From the NCBI GenBank assembly GCA_016802295.1, contig JAESIW010000199.1, positions 644,890 to 708,889 of the forward strand: 64,000 bases of DNA. The letters are read 5' to 3'. This document shows positions 11,138 to 23,800 of the stretch, one piece after another. The notes below the pieces were generated by a model. The model was given only the letters and a program-made list of their open reading frames with translations, was not told the DNA's origin and made no database searches. The position numbers and the translations under genes are program-made. The stretch comes from Brachionus rotundiformis. Its lineage: Eukaryota; Rotifera; Eurotatoria; Ploima; Brachionidae. Position 1 is the first letter of the stretch; the number at the start of each line of letters is the position of its first letter.

Positions 11138-13195
11138 AAATGCTCTCTCTCTCTCTGTTCTCATGTTCCCTACATCTTGGTTGCATAATAATTTCTGACA
11201 TTTTATAATTTTTTTTAATTTATTTATGTTTAATCCATTCGAATAAGAATGGAGAAAAAATTGGTAAAAATTAAAAATAAATTTCAAAATTTTATTCTTT
11301 TCTTCAAAAAAAAAATTGAAAAAATATTTTATCACTTAAGTTAAAATTAAAGAGAAGAAGTTTTAATTTAATACGTGTAAATATTCATAAATTTGGCTCT
11401 TAATGAGCCAATTAAATTAATTCTCTCTTTTATTTTTATAAATTTTAATTATTATTACATGTAATAACAAATTGGTAACCTAGGCCCTACATTTTTATAA
11501 AAAATACTGCTGCATGTGAGCTAAACTCAAATAGCAAAATACTAATATAGTTTTGTGTCAATCATTTTGTTTTTCTATCTACCTATCTATAAACTATTAC
11601 GCAATCGTACAGCTACGGTTTCAATCTAAGAAAAAAGTAATAAGAAATTTAAAATAAAAAAAAAAAGTAAAATAAAAAAGTTAAAATAAAAACAACTCTC
11701 TTCAAACACTAACTAATTTCTCTTCTTGAAGGTCTAGCTGAAATGCGATGCCTAATGAGATAAAAAAAATGTTCAAATATCTTGAAAAAAATAAAATAAA
11801 AACTCTAGTGCTAAATAAACTAAAATTTAGATAAGAATAAATCGTAGCAGATTTTTTATTATTATTATATATTTTTTTGTATTAAATATAAACAAAAAGA
11901 TACTAAAGGGCATGAGACCTAATTCGAACCATTTAGATCATTTGGCATCTCGAAATGTGAACTACCAAGTCACTCAATAGATAAATAGAAAATAAGATTG
12001 TTGCAAAACCCTCATAAAACTTATTATTTGATTTTATAAACAATTAATTTGCTAAATTTATTTTTTAAATAATTATGCCAATATTTAAAAGAGAAAAAAA
12101 AGAACTTTATTATATTCTTGACCACAATTATTAGCTGGACTTTGCAATTTAATGGCAAAGTAGCCTATTTTGACATCATTTTTTTCAAAGTTTTACAATT
12201 CATATTTTAAACTAAGTGACAGAATTTTCAGAAAAGAAAAATTTTCTATTTACATTGTCACTTAACTTAATAAACATTATAAATAGTTAATTTTTAGTTT
12301 CATTTTGCGTAAATTTAAAATAAAATAAAAGCTCTATCTATCTTGTATATTTAGAATAAAAACAAACATAAAATACAATATTACAGCACGAAAATTGTTT
12401 TAATTTTATAATCTCTAAAACATTTTAGGATTTATTTGCACATTAATAATGCAACTATGAAACAATATAAATTAGTATATGAGTAAAAATAAAAAATAAA
12501 GGTGTAAAAATTAGATAAAGTTTTATTTTATATATATTTTTGATAAATTTTATGCTAATTGTTTAGAATTAAAAGACTGAAATCAATGCCAATTGTCAAT
12601 GATTTTATCATAAATCTAATAGTTTAAATTGGCACTTTAGTTTGTTAATTGAGTATTGAATTTATAAATTTTCAAAAATTAACTTTTTACGTTCTTGATA
12701 GAATTTATTTTTTCTATAATATTAAAGTAATAATTTATGATTATTTTGAAATGTTAAATCTTACAATTATTTTTAAAGCAAATTTGATTAATTAATCATG
12801 AAAAAAAGAAATTATTTTTAAACTAAATAATGCTGAATTTTGAATTTAATAAGCTATATAAAAAGAAATATATACGTAACATGGCGATATAGTCTTTTAT
12901 CAAGACCAAAAATCAATCTTATCCTTGAGAAATATCGATTTTCATCTTAAAAGTCTTAAATTAATTGTTTATTTTATTTAAATTTTATTCTAACCAACTG
13001 ACTGAAATGTTTGTTTTAGTTTTTAAAAAATTGATAATTTTATGTTTGCTTGATATTGATTTTTTAATTACATAAATAAATTAAATTTTAGTAATTTTTT
13101 AAAATTAAAGAAATAAAAATTAATTTTATTATTATTTTAAATTATCAAGGCCTATTGGCAGCTTAGTACTTTTTCATTAAAGCAAAAAGATTATG
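11138..13195. other. Intergenic AT-rich stretch
   Basis: No gene-like ORF, no RNA gene and no repeat shared with elsewhere in the window was seen. A CTCTCT run near 11141-11157 is a short microsatellite. Confidence 0.5.
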
Positions 13196-14562
13196 TCTTT
13201 TTTAGATAGATGAAAAAACAAAAAATTTTTTGACATAATTTTATGTCCTACCTAATAAGTACAACTTTTGCCAAATTAAAGCTTTTGTTTATATTTTAAT
13301 TATCTTATTCAAACGTTATTCTTTTAAAGACCATAATGAATATTTTCAATTATTAAATTAAATACAGATACAAATTTTTGAAGAAAATGATATCAAATTT
13401 TAAATTTAAAATTAATTAGAATCAACAGACTAGTGTCTTTGTCCAGAGCATTAGTTAGTTTGTTAATTAGTAGTTCTTGCTGCGACATTCTAACAAGAAT
13501 GCCCGAGTCCATTACTGCTCTTTGGCAGTTTGGAGCTGAAGCAGTCATATCCATTGAATTTGTTGAGCGTGGCCTTGAATACTTCCGTGGATGTGGTTTT
13601 TACAACACTGTCAGGCAATCTGTTCCATTGTGGGACCACTCTGCTGTCACTGCACTTACAATATCTTTTCTAAATTTGGAAGGAAAGCTCTCCTTGTCCA
13701 TTCTCATACTATTTCCTCTGAATATTGATCCTTTATCTTCTGATATAGATAAAGGCACTCGAGTTAGTTTAGCTTTTTCCAATCCATTTATTAGATTGAC
13801 CAATTTGACCAAAATTAATTTAAAACTTAAAATAAATGATTGAGAAAAATTTTTTAATGTTTATTTATCAATAATAAATGGTTAACAATCAATTAATAAA
13901 ATTATTTAAAATGGTTATTGAAGTAAAGAAGAAAAAAAAATTTAAAAAATGACCAGACAAAAATTAATTCTCCAAAAAATAAGAAAAAAAATAATAAACT
14001 CGATTGAATGAGATTGTTGTAACCGGTTTAGTTGCATTGGCCTTAGCTCGATCGAATCTATGTTACATTGATAAGGAGATAATTGTGTTTCAAGTCACAA
14101 CAATGAGGATTTAAATAATTACGGTACAGTACATAGGCTAGAAAAAGTAGAATAAATAAAATGGGCACAAGAAATATAAAGATAAATTTGATTAATTTTT
14201 GTATTAAAAATCTTAGAACAGATTGATTGTTGGGTGCTGTTTGATTGTTTATTTAGATATTAGACAAATTAAATCATTAAATGTCAATCTTCTATTTTTT
14301 TTTTCTAAATATTTTAATTAAATTTTTTTAATTCATTTTATTTTAATTTTAATTAAGATTATTTATTTAATTAGTTTTAGGCTTTAAATTCAAGTCAAAT
14401 AGAGCTTAATTTAAAATAAATACTTTAATTCTCATTTAAATATACTTTTTTTTGTCTATTTTAGTTCAAATAATTAAAAAATATTAATAATGGCTCTGAG
14501 GTGAATTTTGATTTTCAATTACCTGTGCCAAAGTTATTACTTTATTTGCATGAGGGGCGAAA
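13196..14562. repeat. Segmental duplication, deleted copy
   Basis: 13196-14249 matches 16922-17975 almost base for base with no net length change (constant offset of 3726). 14250-14562 then matches 18811-19079 with several indels. The roughly 0.84 kb that separates these parts in the other copy is absent here; that missing piece holds most of the final coding exon of the nesprin-like gene. What remains of that exon is only the C-terminal membrane segment and stop codon. This copy is therefore a non-functional partial duplicate. Confidence 0.9.
13470..13812 (-). mobile_element. 3' end of a non-LTR retrotransposon, decayed (copy 1)
   Basis: The minus strand encodes a typical C-terminal tail of LINE reverse transcriptases: VKLVNLINGLEKAKL, then after a frame change RVVPQWNRLPDSVV and TEVFKATLNKF. 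The WNxLP(D/E)SVV and FK..L motifs are characteristic of CR1/Jockey-like elements. The reading frame is broken between FRKDIV and RVVPQWN, so it is dead. It is duplicated with the surrounding segment at 17.2 kb. Confidence 0.75.
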
Positions 14563-14644
14563 CTATAACTAATTGACTGAAATTAAATATATTTGCAATT
14601 TAAGCGTCATTGGAAAAATTTTGGTTAAAAAAAAGTCTCTTTTG

Positions 14645-15268
14645 CTAATTTACCTGTCGCAAACAATGAAAGAATGATTGAGCCTATATCCGATATCTTT
14701 AAACTTCGTTTTAGCGCCTTGATAAATTTCTGTCCAAAAATGTTTGAGCCTTTTTTTGTTTTATTAAGGGCTTTTGTATTTTTAATCATGTCCATGTGAG
14801 TTAGTACGCCCATAATTCGCGGGAAACCATGCACTTGACAAATATTTAGAAATTCGAATGTTTCCATTTCAAAACCGAAGCTTGAATCAATCATTAATAG
14901 AACAAGATCAGCTACTTTGGCAGTATCGATCATTGAGTTCAAATCATTATTGCATTCATAAAATGTTATTGCAAAAAATGTAGGTGGTGACTCTAACGAT
15001 GTTCTATCAACTTCAGGCATCTAAATACGCTTGGCTTTGATGTCTTGAGTACGTCTGAATTGACGTTCTGCAGCAACAAAACTTTGAAGAGCCAAAGCAC
15101 GCGGATTCCTAGTCATCTTCATTCTCCAAAGACTTGTTTTTTTTTCTCGTCCGATTCTTCATTCACTATTTCAAAGTTTTTTCTGTGATCTTTTTTTTTT
15201 GCCTTGGCACCCTTTTGCTTTTTATGATGCGATTTATTTGGTTGTTGATGGCTCTCAATGTCGGACAT
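14645..15268 (-). pseudogene. BMS1: BMS1 ribosome-biogenesis GTPase pseudogene
   Basis: Broken match to the N-terminal third of BMS1, the GTPase of small-subunit processing. From the top: MSDIESHQ with Lys-rich stretch; then NPRALALQSF and RRTQDIKAKR; a stop; then VDRTSLESPP. This jumps straight to TFYECNNDLNSMIDTAKVADL and ETFEFLNICQVHGFPRIMG. After a further frame change comes KRLKHFWTEIYQGAK. At least three frame breaks or stops are present. The segment between ESPP and TFYEC, which in BMS1 holds the P-loop (GxxxxGKS/T), is deleted. No introns interrupt the matched part, so a retrocopy is plausible. The functional BMS1 gene must lie elsewhere. It sits just beside the deleted duplication copy. 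Confidence 0.9.
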
Positions 15269-15805
15269 TGTTCAATTTGCCATGCAACTTTTAAAATTTT
15301 TAGTTAAAATATTTTGGTTTTAAAAACAAATCGCGTTTTTTATTAAAAATTTTTTTCTTATTAATTTAAAAAAATAATTTTCTATTTAAATCATACTTAT
15401 ATATATATTTCTTTAAAACTAAATGCAAAACTAACATAAAAAAAATATATATGAGGTTGTAAATTATTTTTTTTTATTTATATGTAATTTACTAGCCCGA
15501 CTGCTTTATTTATAAAGTCATTTTTACAATTATTTTCATAGCTCAACCTTTCACAAATTTAGTCCTGTCGAGTTTTTAAATTTTTTTTTAAATTCAATCT
15601 GTCATTGATTCCACCATGAACCACAATAATAACTTAGTTATTTTGTTGTTTACAATTGTGGCAAGTGGAACATTTTTGAAAAGCTTTGAGATTGGGATTG
15701 TTTATAGAATTAAATTAAAAAGTTTATAATTTATATAAATAATAAAAATTTTTATTATTTTAAAGTTGAAAAAACTATTGTCTTAAAAGAAAACCGAAAA
15801 AGATC
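15269..15805. other. Intergenic AT-rich stretch
   Basis: Poly(T)/poly(A)-rich sequence with no ORF or recognised repeat. Confidence 0.5.
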
Positions 15806-16354
15806 TTATGGAATAATGTTTTGGCTTAATCCTAAGAATTTAGCAATGTACTTTAAATTAAGATTCTTCTTGTTTTTCTTATAATCATCTTCATGCTGAT
15901 AGAACTTAAACAAATATTCAATTTGAGGGATAGTAAGCTGACGAAATGATTCAATTGTGTTGGGCAAATCTGGAATTTCGTTATTTTGACCCTTGAAATT
16001 TTAATTCAGTTTTTAATTTTATAAATAGAAAAATAAAATTACAAATAGCCATTCAAAATTTTGCTGGTTTGTGGTTGAACAAAAACGATTTTCATATCTT
16101 ATGATTGAATTTTTTTCATTAAGCTTAATGTTTTTTTCTAGAGTTGTTTTTAAAGATTCAAATTTTTCCTTAAACTCCTCTTTGGTAACCATGTTATTAA
16201 TAATATGATCAATTTTTTCATTCATTTTGAGAGATTCGATCAAAATTGGAAATATCTTTTCCATTGAATTTGATGTTTCTTTTAAAGCTTCAGTCAATTT
16301 GTTAGTTGAAGCTTTAAAATTTACAATTTCTAAATTGGGGTCCATACTTTCCAT
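15806..16354 (-). CDS. Small two-exon coiled-coil protein, possible Mug135-like C-terminus
   Basis: Exons 16354-16043 and 15991-15806 with a 51-base phase-0 intron give 165 residues. Residues 1-80 are charged and helical (KLTEALKETSNSMEKI, KEEFKEKFESLKTTLEK), likely a coiled coil. After the splice the protein reads IPDLPNTIESFRQLT, then IEYLFKFYQHED and ends LKYIAKFLGLSQNIIP. The pattern (P-x-T-I-E-x-hydrophobic-x-x-L-T, then L..FY, then a basic helix and FLGL) reminds me of the C-terminal domain of fungal Mug135-like proteins, whose function is unknown. That resemblance is from memory and weak. Splice sites are good and the frame is clean, so this is probably a real gene even though the region around it is full of debris. 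An exon remnant of a mobile element is the alternative. Confidence 0.6.
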
Positions 16355-16921
16355 TTTAAACCTAAATGAAAAAATATTTATAATTTTTGATTTAAAATTA
16401 ATAATAATATAAAAAATGTGATAATAGATCCAAATTTTGTTAGAAAAATTAAATTAAATTATATTATCTTTCAAAAGAACTTAATTCAAGCTATTTATAC
16501 AGTTTCTCATTTGTTGTTGCATTGAGAATTAAAAAAAATTAAAACGATTTTATTACTGGGAGTTTTTGAACAATAACGATGATCACGAGAAGCTTGTGAA
16601 CATCAAGAATTTTTATATTTCTAGATTGAAATTTTTTGGCTTAAACTGAAAATTTTTTTGATGCATCTTTTCATGCGATGATCACGAAGAGCCTGTGAAC
16701 ATAAAGGGTTTTTAATTCTAGCTTGAAATTTTTTTGCATCTAAAATTTTCTGTTAAGAATTTAGCCACAGCTACAATTATATGAATTTCTTGCAAAAACT
16801 TTCCAAAATAAAATCATTATTTGTCCAATTTTTTTTCAAAATAGTTATTGATTATTTAGTTAATAAATTTATTTTTAATTGTATTTTCTTTTTTTTTTAA
16901 ATTAAAAAAATAAAAAATGTT
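16355..16921. other. Intergenic stretch with a 99-base tandem pair
   Basis: No ORF. A diverged tandem pair with period 99 starts at 16577 and 16676 (each begins CGATGATCACGA and continues with TGTGAACAT), ending about 16750. Confidence 0.6.
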
Positions 16922-19079
16922 TCTTTTTTAGATAGATGAAAAAACAAAAAATTTTTTGACATAATTTTATGTCCTACCTAATAAGTACAACTTTTGCCAA
17001 ATTAAAGCTTTTGTTTATATTTTAATTATCTTATTCAAACGTTATTCTTTTAAAGACCATAATGAATATTTTCAATTATTAAATTAAATACAAATACAAA
17101 TTTTTGAAGAAAATGATATCAAATTTTAAATTTAAAATTAATTAGAATCAACAGACTAGTGTCTTTGTCCAGAGCATTAGTTAGTTTGTTAATTAGTAGT
17201 TCTTGCTGCGACATTCTAACAAGAATGCCCGAGTCCATTACTGCTCTTTGGCAGTTTGGAGCTGAAGCAGTCATATCCATTGAATTTGTTGAGCGTGGCC
17301 TTGAATACTTCCGTGGATGTGGTTTTTACAACACTGTCAGGCAATCTGTTCCATTGTGGGACCACTCTGCTGTCACTGCACTTACAATATCTTTTCTAAA
17401 TTTGGAAGGAAAGCTCTCCTTGTCCATTCTCATACTATTTCCTCTGAATATTGATCCTTTATCTTCTGATATAGATAAAGGCACTCGAGTTAGTTTAGCT
17501 TTTTCCAATCCATTTATTAGATTGACCAATTTGACCAAAATTAATTTAAAACTTAAAATAAATGATTGAGAAAAATTTTTTAATGTTTATTTATCAATAA
17601 TAAATGGTTAACAATCAATTAATAAAATTATTTAAAATGGTTATTGAAGTAAAGAAGAAAAAAAAATTTAAAAAATGACCAGACAAAAATTAATTCTCCA
17701 AAAAATAAGAAAAAAAATAATAAACTCGATTGAATGAGATTGTTGTAACCGGTTTAGTTGCATTGGCCTTAGCTCGATCGAATCTATGTTACATTGATAA
17801 GGAGATAATTGTGTTTCAAGTCACAACAATGAGGATTTAAATAATTACGGTACAGTACATAGGCTAGAAAAAGTAGAATAAATAAAATGGGCACAAGAAA
17901 TATAAAGATAAATTTGATTAATTTTTGTATTAAAAATCTTAGAACAGATTGATTGTTGGGTGCTGTTTGATTGTTAGCATCGACAGCTTGTTTGGCTGAT
18001 TTTTTGTTCTTTCGGTGGTACAAATTTTGCTCGGCCTTGGACGAACAAGTCGACGAAGTTGACATGGTTGACATTGACTTGAGCTTGTTGGCCTTTTTGC
18101 GCGAGTACTTCTTGTGGTTTTCGATCGGATAGGTCTCGACAGATATGTTTAGTTTGTCTTCGTCGTCGCAATGCTTCTCGGCATCGGTGAGCGGCAACGA
18201 GTCGTCGTCATTGGCAGTGCCGATTCCGCTCTCTCGCATAAGCCCCGTGCCCGATTCACTTTTGTTCTTTTTGCTCGACGTGGAACACGATGCCAAATTT
18301 TCATTGTTGCTCAAATAGGCTTCCAGAAGCATCTTTTTGCCATCCGAATGCTGCATCACACTCTCGTATATGGGCTCTGTTTGTGTAGACTCGTGGTTGA
18401 CAGTGAACGTCGCCTTGTCACAAGTAAACGAGGTCGTTTGGCCGAGCTCGTATTTCGTCAGCATTGAAGGCTCACGTGTGCTGACTGGGGTTGCTGGAAA
18501 TGGTTGCGTGATTCGGACTGAGCGCTTGGCTGAGGTTGGAACTGTGGCCTCGGGTGACACTGTTTCGTTCATTTTTTTCAAACGCTTGAATTTTATCTCA
18601 TAAATGACAATCAAATTCTTGAATTCAAAATATTTGCCTTCGGACAAAACACATGTCAGTTTGTTTAATTTCTCCTTCAGTCGGTTTATAAAGTTGTTTA
18701 TTTCGATCGAAATAGACCGGTACTACAAGATACCAAAAAAGAAACAAAATTAATTAGAATCAATTAGTCATTTTGGTCAAATTAAATAGATTTTTTGTTA
18801 AGCTTGTTCTAGTTATTTAGATAATTTAAATCAGTTTTAAATGTCAATCCTCTATTTTTTTTCTAAATATTTTAATTATTTATTTAATAAGTTTTAGGCT
18901 TTAAATTCAAGTCAAATGAAGCTTTATTTAGAATAAATACTTTAATTCTCATTTAAATATGCATTTTTTTGTCTATTTTAGTTCAAATAATTAAAAAATA
19001 TTAATAATGGCTCTGAGGTGAATTTTGATTTTCAATTACCTGTGCCAAAGTTATTACTTTATTTACGTGAGGGGCGAAA
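16922..19079. repeat. Segmental duplication, intact copy
   Basis: Partner of 13196-14562. 16922-17975 is nearly identical to 13196-14249, and 18811-19079 is a more diverged match to 14250-14562. The segment between, 17976-18810, contains the body of the last exon of the nesprin-like gene and occurs only here. The different divergence of the two parts suggests gene conversion or two separate events. Confidence 0.88.
17196..17538 (-). mobile_element. 3' end of a non-LTR retrotransposon, decayed (copy 2)
   Basis: Duplicate of the fragment at 13470-13812, with the same frame break and the same WNRLPDSVV tail. It lies in the 3' flank of the nesprin-like gene, and the identity shows it was inserted before the duplication. 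Confidence 0.75.
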
Positions 19080-20869
19080 TGTTGACCTAACAAATAAAGA
19101 CATAAAGGTGCTTAAATTATTTAAAATCAACGTCATAATTAACTAAGTCTAAACTATTATTTTATTAACTAACTCTTTTAGTTTGAATTTTAATAAATAA
19201 GAATATTATTTTGAATTGCCGCTTAAATTTAATTTAAATGTCAAAACTAACTTAACAATTGCTTACAAACAAAATTTTGAAAGTAATATCAATTGAACTA
19301 GCTTTATAATAAATAACAGTGTTTCTTGGTAATAATTAAGTTGCACTAGAATCACTTAATTTAAATTTTGTTAATCGAGATTTTAATTTTTTGAATTTAC
19401 ATAAATATCTATTATGTCTTCAGTGAAGCTAGCAATTTAGCCACTTTAAATTAATATCTCTAAAATATAAACATAATGACTTTAAATTTATTATTCAAAT
19501 TTTAAAAATTCTATTTCAATAAAATTTAAATTAATAATTAATAAGATCTGTCTTATTTAAATTTCAACTTAAATCTTTAAAAATAATTTTTTAGATTGAT
19601 TTATCTATCAATTAGAATATTTATCTATTTTTTCTTTTATAAGGATTGACAAGTGAAAGTAAATGTTTGATTTTAAATTTAAATCATAATTTATGAACAG
19701 TTAAAAATTAAACAGTAGATAACTACTTAGTGTAAATTATGCTAATTAGCTGTTTAAATGCCTACCTGAATTGAGCAGACAAAAGGCTTTGTGTGTTGCT
19801 CCAAAATGGTATTCAACTTTTGGCACACATCCTCAAACTCATTCCAAATATTTACATAATTTTCTAGTCGATTTATCTTAAGCTTGAGCATTGTTTTAAT
19901 TGCGTCTATATGAGATGTGTAAGCAGTTTGTATTTGTTGAAACATTATCTGGGCTTTGTTGAGGCCGTGGTGGTCGAGCTTGGACTCAATGGTTTGGAAT
20001 ATGTTCAAATGAGCTCGCTCGAGCAGACATGCCAATTGGCAAATTTGCAAATGTTTGACCCTAAGTGTGCCCTGGACAAATTGGACCAATTGAGACTGAT
20101 CGGCAAAGAATTGCTCGTTCAGCTCTTTTTTTAGTAGTTCATTTTCTTCGTCTAGGTGACCAACTATACTCGAAAGCTCGTCAATGTGCATTTCTACTTG
20201 ACCAAATGTCACCACATCAAGTTGATTGTACACAAATGACGTAAAGTCCTTGATCATGTCCGTCTCGTTTTGCATTTTACTAGTCTCATCTAATTTGTGA
20301 TTCATTGATTTCTTAAAAATTAATATAAAGTATTTAAACATACATAAAAAAAAAGAGACAATATATTTATAAATTTAGTTAAGTTATTTTATTTAGCTGA
20401 AAATTAACTGAATATTTTTCGAATAAATTTTTTTAAAGTCAATTAATTAATATGCCAATAAATGGAATGTTCCAATAGATAAATGCACAAATAAATTCCT
20501 TGACAAACAAGGTCTGGTTTGAATTAAATTTTATTTTATTTTCTTATCTAAAATGCTAATTTAAAGCTACTTAATTAGAAAAATAGCTGAACCTTAAAAG
20601 TTAACCGTGCACATGTGTGTGTACGATTGGTCAGATGCTAAATATTCTCATTTATTTATTCTCAAGATAAAATTTAATCAAAATATAATTTAAAATTAGC
20701 ATACACTGCTCGATTGGGATGAGTCCAAATCTTGGCTTGTATCGAACAAATTTTGCTCTTGTTCAACACGCTGATCCACTGTCAAGCATTTTGGTTTGAC
20801 TTGGTCTTGTTGTTGCTGATCAGTTTCTCTAATAGTCGTCAAGATCCAGTTGTCGACGACCAAGCGCAT
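17784..20869 (-). CDS. Nesprin-like (KASH-like) tail-anchored coiled-coil protein
   Basis: Three exons, 20869-20705, 20311-19766 and 18722-17784, all joined in phase 0, give 549 residues. The first exon is Gln/Asp-rich with no signal peptide. Exon 2 is helical throughout. Its later part (INRLENYVNIWNEFEDVCQKL, continuing into exon 3 as INNFINRLKEKLNKL) looks like one spectrin-type repeat. Exon 3 is mostly low-complexity Ser/Thr/Lys sequence. It ends in a basic stretch, a strong membrane helix (about residues 508-531, LVPILFILLFLAYVLY) and a 19-residue tail, RNYLNPHCCDLKHNYLLINVT. A C-terminal helix followed by a short lumenal tail with cysteines is the topology of KASH proteins that bind SUN domains across the nuclear envelope. 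The usual PPPX ending is absent, so a simple ER tail-anchored protein is equally possible. Its last exon is partly duplicated at 14.1 kb. Confidence 0.65.
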
Positions 20870-23800
20870 TTTCTATCCTCTCTTTAACTTTTCTTCTCGC
20901 TTTCTCTGTCTCTCTTGTTCTGTCTTTGCATACAAATCAATTCAAAATTACATTATAACCATCTAAAAAATTTCAAAGACTAAATTAAATGCACAATGTG
21001 CCGCCAACATCAATCAATCGACATTGCGCACACAAACACACGTATACACACAAAAGCAAAGTTTTATTTAGGTCTGTTTCTATTAGCCATGAGAAAATCA
21101 CTACCATTTTAAAGTTGATAGTAAATTTTGTTGTTGTTCTTGTCTAATGGATATGATTTAAAAGCTTTTATGACTGCTCGATCTCTACTATGTTGCCTAG
21201 AGCTATCATCAATGCTTAATTAACACGCTCGTATGTGCTATTAACTTAAGGTGCAGCACTTGCTTGATAAAATGATTCGAATAAATTATGATTAAATATC
21301 AATCTGATCTCTACGCGCATACTTCAACACAATTATTCTATTTTGTTACTTTTTGCCTAATTGTCTAGTTGCTTAATTCAAATAGATAAATACTTCCTAA
21401 TCTAGACCTATTCATAAATTGACACATATACAATAATCTTTATTTTAATTGACTAGTATGATTAGTGTACCGCTATTTTTTGAAACATTTTTTTTTTTTC
21501 AAATAAAAATAATAAACACTTATCTTTTATTTTTAAAACACAGACAATCTGTTTACTTTTCAAGTGCTCTACTGACCCTGACAAACATTTGTTGACCTTG
21601 TTGTTTGGCAATCAGTGCCTTTCTTCGGCACTCAGTTAACAATTAGCACTCCAAGCACATCTAGAAAAAATATGCCTATCTAAGCAAATCAATTGTTTAC
21701 TTAATAAATTTTATTAATTTTAATTCAATTTTTACATTGATAGAAAATTTGTGTTTCACACAAGTGCTATTTGAACCTTTTTGCCAAAATCGCTGGTATT
21801 GTTGGACAGCGTAGCATTACTTTTCCTACTACTAATTCCACAAATATAACTTCTTGTATTTATAGTCAAACTTATGCTCTTTATTTTCCTACTCTGACGT
21901 AATATCTTGCTTTTGACAGACAATTGTCCATCAATCTTTATCGATTTTGAGTTCAATATTTAATTAATGTGTTTAGGATTATTGATCGCTACTTCAACTA
22001 CATAAATACTTGCCAGAATTGATTACAAAATTATGAATTCAAAGTTAATTATAATAAAAGAAAATGATGCTGTGGGAACGATCTGATCCCGATCGACCCA
22101 GAAACAAGCCAAGTGATGAACAAATTTAATATCAATGGATTACAGATAGATAATGAGCGGAGATTAGCAATTGTTTGTTTTATTCAAAACAAGTTGAAAT
22201 ATTGATAATGGATAGTTAAAAAAATAAAGATTATTTTTATACACACAAAGCCTAGTTTACTTAAGAGTTTATTATTTTTGTAATAAAGTTTATTGTTTTT
22301 ATATTTTGCTCGGCAAACATTTCGACCCGTCGCCAAACGGCTCCGGGTACCTGTGTTTATTCAGCTTGATTATTTCTCTACTTTTTTTAATAATAAAAAT
22401 ATACAAAAATTGTTTTAATTTTATTACACAAAAAAAAAATAAAAATAAACGCCTAGATACAAATTCCAATTATAAATATCAATATATTTTGCTTAACAAT
22501 TTTTCGCAACTGTGCCCATCAGGAATTTAACTAATCGAATATTTTTGCCATCTAGTTGAGCAAATTGAATGATAATGATTTTTTTATAAATTAAAAAAAT
22601 GCTTATCTGTTAATTCAATTAACCTCAAATGGAATATTGATAAAAGTCAAACAACACTTGCAGCTAAATCTTTACCAGCCTACAGACAATGGCTATCTTT
22701 TAGGTCCATAGCCACAGTCTTAAAAGAATACAAACAGAATTTGGTTGATTCAGCCTCTAGCTTAACATTTTCGCTACATAAATCATTACACAATTATCAT
22801 TTCATAATATTCAATAAAGAATTTGTGAATTTAGAATTCTATTATGCTTTTTTTTTTATTTTTTTTTAAATTTCAACATAATAAATAATTAAATTAAATA
22901 AACTTGATCGAATTTTTAGTTTAAAATAAAAATAATTTTTCTACATCGTATATAAAACAATATACAAAGATAAACAGAAAAGCTCAATTCACATTTTAAT
23001 AAATCAACAATATAATAAATTATTTGATTTATTTATTTCTCTAAAGTAAAGACTCAACCGATACGAGTTCTTATTTACAAAAAAGGAATAAAACTTCAAT
23101 ACAAACAGATATTTATGTGTTTCAACGGGACTTTTAAAAAAATATCTATCAATTGAATTAAAAAAAAACATCAAAAAAAAAAGATAAAACTTATAGCTTG
23201 ATTAATTTACCCTTTTTGAAAATAATTTATCTTATCAAGTCTCTTTATATTACGATTATTATTTGAATCAAATCCTACTTAAAAGATTCCTTTGTGGGTA
23301 TAAATGGTATATTTGTTTAAATATAAATATATATTTTTTGATAACTTTAAATATAAAATTAAGCTTAGAAACAATTTATTATTATTTTTATTTCAAATTA
23401 AACGTTTCTTAAATATTAACTGTCTTTGAACAATTCATTACATAAACCGATCTTAATTTTAGAAAAAAATTGATTTTTTTTCTTTAATTAAATTGAAATA
23501 GAATTTTTCTAAAAAAAATTTAAAAATTAATTATTTTTATTATGTTTTAAAATAACTAAAAAAAAACACTTGAAAATAAAGTTTTTTTGAGTTGTTTTTT
23601 GAGTTAAAAAAATAAGCTTTGAAATTTTTCATTCTAGAAAAGTAATTGAATTGAGAACATTTTGCTAAGTAATGAAAAATTTTTAATTTAACTCAAGTTT
23701 AATGCTGATAATTAACTTGACCAAATAATTGCCAACAAATATCTGTCATTTTCTCGCATCGTGTTCAAATTTTAGAAAAAAAAAGTTAATTTGAGTTCGT

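Noticed and set aside
11132..11335. 67-codon minus ORF
   Set aside because: Phe/Lys/Asn-rich low complexity overlapping the heat-shock promoter; chance ORF.
13433..13843. 136-codon plus-strand ORF, also at 17159-17569
   Set aside because: It is the antisense of the LINE reverse-transcriptase tail; its repetition is due to the segmental duplication.
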